Assembly (NCBI GenBank): GCA_023146675.1
Contig: JAGLBQ010000136.1
Coordinates: 1 to 8,955, forward strand
From: Cocleimonas sp.
GTDB lineage: Bacteria > Pseudomonadota > Gammaproteobacteria > Thiotrichales > Thiotrichaceae
Length of the DNA: 8,955 nucleotides
Direction: 5' to 3'
In this document: piece by piece, positions 1 through 5,012 of the stretch
How positions within the stretch are numbered: the stretch's first letter is position 1
Layout of the letters: the number at the start of each line of letters is the position of its first letter
The notes under the pieces: generated by a model
Databases searched by the model: none
Told to the model about the DNA's origin: nothing
The model's input: the letters and a program-made list of their open reading frames with translations, nothing else
Made by a program: the position numbers and the translations under genes

Positions 1-840
1 ATTATTATTTCCAAACGGCATATTTGGCATTCCGCCCCAGCCTGAGTTTTGTTTCTGCTTTGGTTGCACTGCGAATAATAACTGCTGTCTTGCTTGTGGG
101 GGTAAATCTCTAGCCTGCATAATCTGTTGCAAAATTTGCATGCGATTACCTTTGTAAGAGCGGCGCGTAGGCTTGCCATCCTGACCTGTAAAGCCAATCG
201 AAGCATCATAAATATCCTTGCTTATTTTACGAATTGCTAAGCCATTGTAATTTGTATTTGGTGGTGCTTTTCCTGTCAGTCGCTGTTGAGATTGAGAGGG
301 AAGAGAGGTAGGGTATTGTGCTTGTAATGTTGATCTGGCAGGCTTTTTCTTCTTTTGCGCACCCATGGTGACAGGGACGGTTAAAATTTGTCCTTGACGT
401 AGAAGGGTAAACATTACTTTTTGACCTGGTTTGTCATTTCTAATAATTTTAATGAAATTTTCAGGTTTTCCAATCGCTTGTCCATTGTAGGTTAATAAAA
501 CATCATGTACTTTCATGCCATCATCAGCAGCAGGTGAATTATCCGCAAATCGTGTAACGATCAGACCTTGTTGCTGGCTAATATTGGCAGGTAAATGTGT
601 CCTTATTGATAGGGGGATTTTGTCAAAACCAATACCAAGATAGCCTATTTTTGTTTCAGTTGCGTTAATTTCTTTGTTTGGCGCGCCTACCGCACTGGGT
701 TGTTTTGTGCTTTTTGCTTCTTGCTTGTTAAAAAGGCTAGCTGATTGTTCTGGCGTAATAAAACCAGATTGCTCCGCCTGTGTGCTGGTTGCCATCATTA
801 AAGCAGTCATTGCAAGCAATAATTTTGCTGAATTATTCAT
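1..840 (-). CDS. Secreted PDZ-domain protein, C-terminus cut off by the window edge
   Basis: Reading from 840 down to position 1 gives 280 residues with no stop, so the 3' end lies outside the window. A signal peptide covers residues 1-22 (cleavage expected after TQA), so the product is probably periplasmic. A PDZ domain lies at about 67-158: YLGIGF carboxylate-binding-like loop, GLIVTRF, NSPAADDGMKVHDVLLTYNG, then a RNDKPGQKV/LLRQGQ end. This is the HtrA/DegP type of PDZ, but no protease domain precedes it. A lysine/proline/glutamine-rich linker (160-195) leads to a second conserved module (about 198-280) that ends in GWGGMPNMPFG. It is a paralogue of the PDZ protein at 1705-2427. The start at 840 has AGGAG at 848-852, seven bases away; an in-frame ATG at 846 is too close to that site. 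It lies 24 bases after the carbonic-anhydrase-like gene, so the two are very probably co-transcribed. Partner and substrate are unknown. Confidence 0.85.
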   Translation of the reverse strand, partial: MNNSAKLLLAMTALMMATSTQAEQSGFITPEQSASLFNKQEAKSTKQPSAVGAPNKEINATETKIGYLGIGFDKIPLSIRTHLPANISQQQGLIVTRFADNSPAADDGMKVHDVLLTYNGQAIGKPENFIKIIRNDKPGQKVMFTLLRQGQILTVPVTMGAQKKKKPARSTLQAQYPTSLPSQSQQRLTGKAPPNTNYNGLAIRKISKDIYDASIGFTGQDGKPTRRSYKGNRMQILQQIMQARDLPPQARQQLLFAVQPKQKQNSGWGGMPNMPFGNNN

Positions 841-864
841 TATCATTCTCCTAGTTAAAAACCA

Positions 865-1614
865 TTATTTCAAGATTATTCTAGCGTTTAATGCTTGAAC
901 TGGTCGGTTGTTATCCTGCTTAATCGCCTGTCTAAATTGTTGGAAATGTGCTTTAGATATTTTCAAAGGCTGATTCATAATAAACCAGCGCACACCTTCG
1001 TGACACGGAGGAGAGGTTAGTGAGCCACTGTAGCGATAATAATTTCTCACTTTCTTCTTTTTTTCAAAATTTCGCAATGCATTGACGGCTAGTTTTTTTG
1101 ACTCACCTGCATTCATCGGTAATTGTTGTTGTAGCTTTCTCAGTGTTCGAGAGGATTTCCCTGTTGCAACGACTAAAGAAACATAAGCAAGCTGCCCATC
1201 CTTACTTTGATGAGCAAACTGTATTTCCATAGGGAAATGCTTATTGTCATAGGTATGTTCGCTCGGAATATGGAAGCTAAGATGTTTTAAAGCAAAATCA
1301 ATTCCATCTATTTTAATACCTGCTCCACTCGCTACATCAATCTGTAATTGTTTACCTGTATTCGTTATTTTAAGGGGGTCAAGCCTGCCATAATTAAACT
1401 TTAGTGCTCTTTTAATAGAGTTGCTGGCTTCGTTGGGAGAAATATTAACGGGTGACTGATTTTTGCCGTTACATAACGCATAATCAGACGATAGGCTTGC
1501 CCAATCTTTTGGGGCTGAGTTGCCACTATAACTCCAACCACCCTCCTTGGCCGCTAGCGTAACAGGAGCGCTGATAATAAGAGTAGCAATAAGTGGTAAC
1601 AATATATTTTTCAT
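865..1614 (-). CDS. Secreted alpha-carbonic-anhydrase-like protein lacking zinc ligands
   Basis: The 249-residue product has a signal peptide (1-21 or 1-22) and a full-length bacterial alpha-carbonic anhydrase fold: WSYSG at 27-31, QSPVNI at 53-58, FHIPSEHTYD at 114-123, PME at 128-130, SLTSPPCHEGVRWF at 198-211, and cysteines 48 and 204 at the positions of the usual disulfide. True enzymes hydrate CO2 using zinc held by three histidines (human CA II 94, 96, 119). Aligned by motif, these are Ser113, His115 and Gln132, so two of three ligands are gone. The proton-shuttle His64 is Lys88. The gatekeeper pair Glu106/Thr199 is kept (Glu119, Thr200). The fold seems preserved while catalysis is probably lost, as in eukaryotic CA-related proteins. 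No Shine-Dalgarno sequence is visible before the ATG (the upstream bases are CCTCCCATT), unlike its neighbours. It sits between two PDZ paralogues on the same strand. A different metal or a binding role is possible. Confidence 0.9.
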   Translation of the reverse strand: MKNILLPLIATLIISAPVTLAAKEGGWSYSGNSAPKDWASLSSDYALCNGKNQSPVNISPNEASNSIKRALKFNYGRLDPLKITNTGKQLQIDVASGAGIKIDGIDFALKHLSFHIPSEHTYDNKHFPMEIQFAHQSKDGQLAYVSLVVATGKSSRTLRKLQQQLPMNAGESKKLAVNALRNFEKKKKVRNYYRYSGSLTSPPCHEGVRWFIMNQPLKISKAHFQQFRQAIKQDNNRPVQALNARIILK

Positions 1615-1701
1615 AATGGGAGGTTGGTTGCCAATGTAAATAATAATGTGAATTGATGCAAAGACGTTTTTTCTTGGCTATTTTAGCAAGAGTGCTTAAA
1701 A

Positions 1702-1715
1702 GTGTTAAAAAACAC
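1702..1715 (-). terminator. Weak hairpin over the PDZ gene stop codon
   Basis: GTGTT and AACAC form a five-pair stem with a four-base loop across the stop codon of the upstream PDZ gene. On the minus strand it is followed by TTTTAAG. The stem is short and AT-rich, so it would at most reduce read-through from the first PDZ gene into the carbonic-anhydrase-like gene 90 bases downstream. Confidence 0.25.
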
Positions 1716-2427
1716 CATCAGTAAAAGGCATCATATTACCAAACCAGCCATCTTCATCTTTTTTGCGTTTAGTAATCGCCTGCATTAAATGCTGCTTGGC
1801 AATCATTGACATATCATTTGCCACATAAATATCACGTTGTATTTTCTTATAAGTGCCTGCAAACGTACGGCTACGAACCATACCATCAGACGCTAAATAA
1901 CGAACAGATGCCTGAAAGTCATCCTTAGAAAACTGTTTGATTTTCATGCCATCATAACCCTGAGTTTGCAGATTATATTGGTAATCTAGCTGGTCCTCAT
2001 TAAGTGCCTGTTTTTGCATAGTGAGAGTGATAGGTAGTGTCATTATCTTTCCCTGACGTACCAGCTTTAATTGAACAGTACGACCCGCCTTGTCATTTCT
2101 AATGAGGCTAATGAACTTTTTTGGATGCATTAATGCATGGCGATCATACGTGAGTAGCACATCAAAGCGTTTCAGTCCCTGTTGCTGTGCAGGGGATTTC
2201 TCACCAAAGCCACTGACCATAACTCCCTGTCCTACCAGTACATCCTCAGGCAACTGTGCCAACATTGCCTTGGGTAATAAATCTACCCTGACACCCATAT
2301 AAGCATAGGTATTATAATGTTTAAGCTGTGTTTCTTGTGAAGGCTTGCGTTGAGTATCCTCCGCCATCGCAGTGCCTGCTAATGATGACAACATCAGTAA
2401 TATTATCAGTCGGTAAAATAGTGACAT
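1705..2427 (-). CDS. Secreted PDZ-domain protein, complete paralogue
   Basis: This is a 240-residue protein with a signal peptide at 1-22 (hydrophobic LIILLMLSSLAG, cleavage after AMA). A PDZ domain follows at about 43-136: YMGVRVD, GQGVMVSGF, KSPAQQQGLKRFDVLLTY, LIRNDKAGRTV, LVRQGK. There is no protease domain, so it may act as a periplasmic binding or adaptor protein. Residues 158-240 form a second module shared with the PDZ protein at 1-840: YDGMKIKQFSKDDFQASVRY here against YNGLAIRKISKDIYDASIGF there, and both end in a GW-G-MPF motif. Its linker is shorter than in the paralogue. The start is supported by AGGA eight bases upstream of the ATG. It is the first gene of the minus-strand run and is divergent from the XRE regulator gene. 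I do not recognise a named family for the whole architecture. Confidence 0.88.
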   Translation of the reverse strand: MSLFYRLIILLMLSSLAGTAMAEDTQRKPSQETQLKHYNTYAYMGVRVDLLPKAMLAQLPEDVLVGQGVMVSGFGEKSPAQQQGLKRFDVLLTYDRHALMHPKKFISLIRNDKAGRTVQLKLVRQGKIMTLPITLTMQKQALNEDQLDYQYNLQTQGYDGMKIKQFSKDDFQASVRYLASDGMVRSRTFAGTYKKIQRDIYVANDMSMIAKQHLMQAITKRKKDEDGWFGNMMPFTDGVF

Positions 2428-2450
2428 GTTGCATTTCCTAGTTAGGTTTT

Positions 2451-2464
2451 TTAGAAATATCTAA
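2451..2464. repeat. Short inverted repeat before the PDZ cassette
   Basis: TTAGA and TCTAA face each other across four bases, 24 bases upstream of the first PDZ start codon and just after its candidate -10. It may be an operator or leader hairpin. Arms this short occur by chance in AT-rich DNA. Confidence 0.2.
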
Positions 2465-2468
2465 GCGC

Positions 2469-2497
2469 GATAAAAATAATATTTATTGTCCTTTCAA
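2469..2497 (-). promoter_or_regulatory. Possible sigma-70 promoter of the PDZ cassette
   Basis: On the minus strand TTGAAA (2492-2497) lies 17 bases before TTTATC (2469-2474). The -35 is good (TTGA-A) and the -10 is poor. Its position, about 45 bases before the first start codon of the cassette, is suitable. It is the best candidate in this divergent region, but weak. Confidence 0.3.
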
Positions 2498-2525
2498 GCC
2501 CCGTGTGCGCTATCCTCTTTACAAC

Positions 2526-2546
2526 TTAGCAATGCTTATCTGCTAA
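2526..2546. promoter_or_regulatory. Operator-like inverted repeat in the divergent intergenic region
   Basis: TTAGCA and TGCTAA form a perfect six-base inverted repeat around a nine-base spacer, in the 217-base gap between the divergent PDZ cassette and the XRE regulator gene. The centre-to-centre distance is about one and a half helical turns. It could be a binding site for the adjacent regulator, which would then control both directions; this is inference. Confidence 0.3.
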
Positions 2547-2644
2547 TGCAATAGAAATAACAGACGGAGTACTATATTGTTAGTTGTAGATTTTATTAAC
2601 ACTTAGAACGATCTCCTTACGCTTTAAAAAAACCAGCGCATCTT

Positions 2645-3379
2645 ATGGCACAAACAGCTCTTATTATCACAACCTTAAAAAAGACCCTAAAGCTTCACGG
2701 AAAAACCTATGCAGATATTGCGCAGCATTTGCAGCTATCCGAAGCAAGTATCAAGCGCATGTTTGCGCAAAAAGCCATGACTTTGCAACGTTTGGATGCA
2801 ATCTGTCAAATGATGGAAATGGAGATTTCAGAGTTAATCCAGCAAGCCAATAGTGAGTCGCAGCAAATCAGTCAGCTTAGTGAGACAGATGAAAAAGCAT
2901 TAGTCGCTGATGTGGAAATGTTATTGGTTACGGTCTGTGTTATTCATTGTTGGACGCTTGAGGATATTATGCAAAATTATCATATTAGCGAGACGCAGTG
3001 TATTCAGATATTAGCGCGTCTTGATCGCATGAAGATTATTGACTTATTACCGCATAATAAAATAAGGGTAAAAGTCTCGCCTAACTTCAAATGGCGTGAA
3101 AAGGGACCACTGCATAAATTCTTTCAAAACAATATCGAAAATGATTTTTTTAAGACCAATTTTGATTGTGTTGAAGAGCAGTTGATTGTGGTTAATGGTA
3201 TGTTATCTGATGAGTCGAATGCTATATTTCGCCGCAAACTTGAGCGTCTAGCGCGTGAATTTGATGAGATGACCAAAGAAGATAATCAACTTCCATTAAC
3301 ACAGCGCAAAGGCTATACCAGTGTGTTAGCCGTTCGTAACTGGCAGTATGAAATGTTTAGCCATCTGCGTAAATTCTAA
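2645..3379 (+). CDS. XRE (Cro/CI-type) helix-turn-helix transcriptional regulator
   Basis: A 244-residue cytoplasmic DNA-binding protein. Residues about 6-68 form a Cro/CI helix-turn-helix: TYADIAQHLQLSEASIKRMF contains the two HTH helices and TLQRLDAICQMMEMEISELI the following ones. A second winged-helix-like part lies at about 90-155 (LEDIMQNYHISETQCIQILARLDRMKII, then the LPHNKIRVKVSPNFKW wing). The C-terminal third (about 160-244) is helical and charged, ending near SVLAVRNWQYEMFSHLRKF, and resembles the long form of chromosomal XRE regulators found in gammaproteobacteria. No ligand domain is recognisable. The ATG has no clear Shine-Dalgarno sequence, but the HTH begins right after it, so a later start is unlikely. 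It lies 225 bases before the YiaAB/PspA operon on the same strand and is divergent from the PDZ cassette, either of which could be its target. Confidence 0.85.
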   Translation: MAQTALIITTLKKTLKLHGKTYADIAQHLQLSEASIKRMFAQKAMTLQRLDAICQMMEMEISELIQQANSESQQISQLSETDEKALVADVEMLLVTVCVIHCWTLEDIMQNYHISETQCIQILARLDRMKIIDLLPHNKIRVKVSPNFKWREKGPLHKFFQNNIENDFFKTNFDCVEEQLIVVNGMLSDESNAIFRRKLERLAREFDEMTKEDNQLPLTQRKGYTSVLAVRNWQYEMFSHLRKF

Positions 3380-3454
3380 TAAATTATTAAATTATAGGTC
3401 ATTGCAAAATTGCAGAAAAAGTTTTTTGATCTGTCATTAAGGAAAGTCATATTC

Positions 3455-3481
3455 CTAAAGTATCAAAATAGAATACTTTAG
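3455..3481. promoter_or_regulatory. Operator-like 9-base inverted repeat before the YiaAB/PspA operon
   Basis: CTAAAGTAT (3455-3463) and ATACTTTAG (3473-3481) are perfect inverted arms around a nine-base spacer. There is no U-tract after it, so a terminator for the XRE gene is less likely than a dimeric regulator site. It lies about 124 bases before the YiaAB start codon. Confidence 0.4.
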
Positions 3482-3540
3482 AGCGCATATAGTGCAACTG
3501 TGTCTGTCAAGGTTGTATATAAAGTAACTTCTCCGCATAG

Positions 3541-3581
3541 TTAGTTTCAGCAACGCAAATGTTGCCCCAATTAAAAACTAA
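3541..3581 (+). promoter_or_regulatory. Two-tier hairpin in the leader of the YiaAB/PspA operon
   Basis: TTAGTTT (3541-3547) pairs with AAACTAA (3575-3581), and inside it GCAAC (3550-3554) pairs with GTTGC (3561-3565). The nested stems would form one bulged hairpin ending 11 bases before the GAGG ribosome-binding site (3593-3596). It may protect the mRNA or tune translation. I do not recognise a known riboswitch. Confidence 0.35.
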
Positions 3582-3604
3582 TAACGAATTATGAGGAAAA
3601 GATT

Positions 3605-3877
3605 ATGCAAACCATCGATACGCAAGCAAGCTCTAAAGGCTGGACTCTTTTTGTAAAATTATCTTTTGTTCTTTCTCTCGTCGCAATGGCGGCGGTTATC
3701 ATTATGCTGGATGGTGAGTTGATGCTGAAAGGCTATCTTGCTCTAAACTCAGTTTTTATTGTTAGCGCAACCATTATGATGTCAAAAACCGTGCGCGATG
3801 ATTTTGAAAGTGAAAAAATCATCAATAAAATTTCTGAAGCCAAAACCAATAAAATTATCCAAGAATATACCGATTAG
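3605..3877 (+). CDS. YiaA/YiaB-family inner-membrane protein
   Basis: A 90-residue protein with two predicted membrane helices, about 15-34 (LFVKLSFVLSLVAMAAVIIML) and 41-60 (LMLKGYLALNSVFIVSATIMM). The sequence KGYLALNSVFIVSATIMMSKTVRDDFE matches the YiaAB two-helix domain, whose hallmark is a KGYY-like start to the second helix and a TVRD end. A charged cytoplasmic tail follows (ESEKIINKISEAKTNKIIQEY). Its biochemical role is not known. GAGG lies eight bases before the ATG. Its stop codon overlaps the ribosome-binding site of the PspA-like gene, so the two are one operon and translation may be coupled. YiaAB proteins are plausible membrane partners of a PspA-like protein. Confidence 0.85.
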   Translation: MQTIDTQASSKGWTLFVKLSFVLSLVAMAAVIIMLDGELMLKGYLALNSVFIVSATIMMSKTVRDDFESEKIINKISEAKTNKIIQEYTD

Positions 3878-3881
3878 GAGG
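3876..3881 (+). promoter_or_regulatory. Strong ribosome-binding site overlapping a stop codon
   Basis: AGGAGG, a perfect Shine-Dalgarno core, overlaps the TAG stop (3875-3877) of the YiaAB gene and lies four bases before the ATG at 3886. It fixes the PspA-like start and suggests coupling. Confidence 0.8.
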
Positions 3882-3885
3882 CACC

Positions 3886-4554
3886 ATGAATATTATAAAA
3901 AAACTTGCCACTGCATTACAAGGTGGAATTAGAGAAAGCGGTGAAATGATGGTCGATGCTAATGGAATGCGTATTTTTGCTCAGGAAATCCATCAGTGTG
4001 AACATAGTATTACACAATCTAAGCAGCAGCTTGCTTCTATCATTGCTCAGAAAACGAAGTTAAAACGTGCGCTGGAGCAGCTGCAAAAAGGGATGGCGCT
4101 AAATGAAGAAAAAATTGCATTATTATTAGCGCAGGATAAAGAGGAAGAAGCGTTACAACTTGCAGAGTTAATTGCAGAAAAAGAGCCGCTAATTCTGCGC
4201 CAACAGCAGCAAGTTCAACAGATGGTAGAGTATGAGCGTAGCTTGCAACAAACGTTGAAAAAAAGGGTCAATCGCCTTAGCTCATACCGAAGTGAATATC
4301 AGATGCTACAGGCAACTGAGCATTTGCAAACAGCGCAACGCAAGCTTTCAGCGCAAAGTAGCCATGGTCAGTCATCGTTTACTGATATGCAGGATTCTTT
4401 AAATAGAATTCAGCAGCGTCAACAACACTTTTCTGATCAAGAAAGTGCAATGGAGCAGGTTGATGCCTATTTAGAGGGTGCAGATATGAGTGCTCAGGCT
4501 ACGGTGAATAGTAAAGCACGGGATATTTTGGAAGGGATTCGGAATAAGAAATAA
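3886..4554 (+). CDS. PspA/IM30 family protein, YjfJ-like
   Basis: A 222-residue, almost wholly helical protein of PspA/IM30 (ESCRT-III-like) type. An amphipathic N-terminal segment (about 1-20, MNIIKKLATALQGGI) would bind the inner membrane. Coiled coils follow at about 30-160, rich in Q, E and K. The pattern MRIFAQEI...ATEHLQTAQRKL...DSLNRIQQRQ resembles the YjfJ branch more than classical PspA. A less ordered stretch (about 155-165, SSHGQSSF) separates the main hairpin from C-terminal helices ending in RDILEGIRNKK. Members of the family polymerise on damaged membranes and help keep the proton gradient. It is the second gene of an operon with the YiaAB gene. No PspF/sigma-54 promoter was seen upstream, so control differs from the E. 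coli psp operon. Family assignment is firm; the exact role is inferred. Confidence 0.82.
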   Translation: MNIIKKLATALQGGIRESGEMMVDANGMRIFAQEIHQCEHSITQSKQQLASIIAQKTKLKRALEQLQKGMALNEEKIALLLAQDKEEEALQLAELIAEKEPLILRQQQQVQQMVEYERSLQQTLKKRVNRLSSYRSEYQMLQATEHLQTAQRKLSAQSSHGQSSFTDMQDSLNRIQQRQQHFSDQESAMEQVDAYLEGADMSAQATVNSKARDILEGIRNKK

Positions 4555-4564
4555 GGTATTTTTG

Positions 4565-4586
4565 GGCATTCTTCATGAAGAATGCC
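4565..4586. terminator. Perfect 22-base palindrome between convergent genes
   Basis: GGCATTCTTCA and its exact reverse complement TGAAGAATGCC abut, between the ends of the PspA-like gene (stop at 4552-4554) and the small membrane-protein gene (stop at 4591-4593). The placement suggests a shared bidirectional terminator. Neither side has a proper U-tract (AATACTATTT on plus, CAAAAATACC on minus), so it may instead block 3' exonucleases or work with Rho. Confidence 0.5.
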
Positions 4587-4590
4587 AATA

Positions 4591-4803
4591 CTATTTACGA
4601 CTTGGCATCTCTATTTTATACTGGATATACATTCCTATCGGTAAAAAAGGAACGCATAGCGTAGTAAACAGCATAATATGAAATTCATCCCATAAATAGA
4701 GAGAGGTAATATACGTTATGCCTGCTGCAACTACTATCCCAGCAAAGGCTCCCCACCACGTTAGGACTTTTAGGGCTACCGCTACCACCTCTAAGCCTTC
4801 CAT
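4591..4803 (-). CDS. Small membrane protein with two predicted helices, unknown function
   Basis: A 70-residue protein that I do not recognise. Two hydrophobic segments are clear: about 11-36 (VLTWWGAFAGIVVAAGITYITSLYLW) is the first part, and about 42-62 (HIMLFTTLCVPFLPIGMYIQ) the second. A short acidic N-terminus (MEGLE) and a basic tail (PSRK) flank them. It is believable as a gene because AAGGAG lies six bases before the ATG, good -10 elements lie upstream on the same strand, and a palindrome sits at its end. It is convergent with the PspA-like gene and follows the PcfJ-like gene on the same strand after 209 bases. It may be an inner-membrane accessory protein. Confidence 0.6.
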   Translation of the reverse strand: MEGLEVVAVALKVLTWWGAFAGIVVAAGITYITSLYLWDEFHIMLFTTLCVPFLPIGMYIQYKIEMPSRK

Positions 4804-4837
4804 CTTTAACTCCTTAGGTACTCATTCCTTGGGTAGA

Positions 4838-4843
4838 ATTATA
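4838..4843 (-). promoter_or_regulatory. Possible -10 element of the small membrane-protein gene
   Basis: TATAAT on the minus strand, about 35 bases before the start codon. No convincing -35 is found 16-19 bases upstream, and there is no extended -10, so it may depend on an activator or not be used. Confidence 0.35.
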
Positions 4844-4957
4844 GAATAGAAAGCAGAAATGTGGGAAATTTATCTCTCTTAATTTCAACCTTAAAATCAG
4901 ATAAAAAAGCCGTCATCAAAATGAATGGGATCAATACTGGGCAAAAGAGGCTAGTAA

Positions 4958-4985
4958 ATTATAGGTAAGTGTCTCGCATTTTTAA
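4958..4985 (-). promoter_or_regulatory. Sigma-70-like promoter upstream of the small membrane-protein gene
   Basis: TTAAAA (4980-4985) lies 16 bases before a perfect TATAAT (4958-4963) on the minus strand. It lies just past the stop codon of the PcfJ-like gene and would give the small gene its own transcript with a leader of about 145 bases. Confidence 0.4.
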
Positions 4986-5012
4986 TCACATCTCCTCACC
5001 GCTTTCTTAGAG

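Noticed and set aside
674..898. Open frame of 74 codons on the plus strand
   Set aside because: It runs antisense to the start of the PDZ gene and the end of the carbonic-anhydrase-like gene, both well supported by domains and ribosome-binding sites.
2090..2302. Open frame of 70 codons on the plus strand
   Set aside because: It is antisense within the complete PDZ gene and its cysteine- and serine-rich translation resembles no protein.
1..2427. Two PDZ paralogues as the ends of a mobile element around the carbonic-anhydrase-like gene
   Set aside because: They are diverged protein paralogues, not nucleotide repeats, and no transposase, terminal inverted repeat or target duplication is visible.
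3380..3604. PspF-type sigma-54 promoter before the PspA operon
   Set aside because: It was expected from E. coli, but no TGG-N10-GC arrangement of acceptable quality was found on the plus strand in this gap.
4897..4950. Terminator for the PcfJ-like gene at the A-run near 4903-4908
   Set aside because: A U-tract would be present on the minus strand, but the only stem before it (TCAT/ATGA) is four pairs long and separated from the tract.
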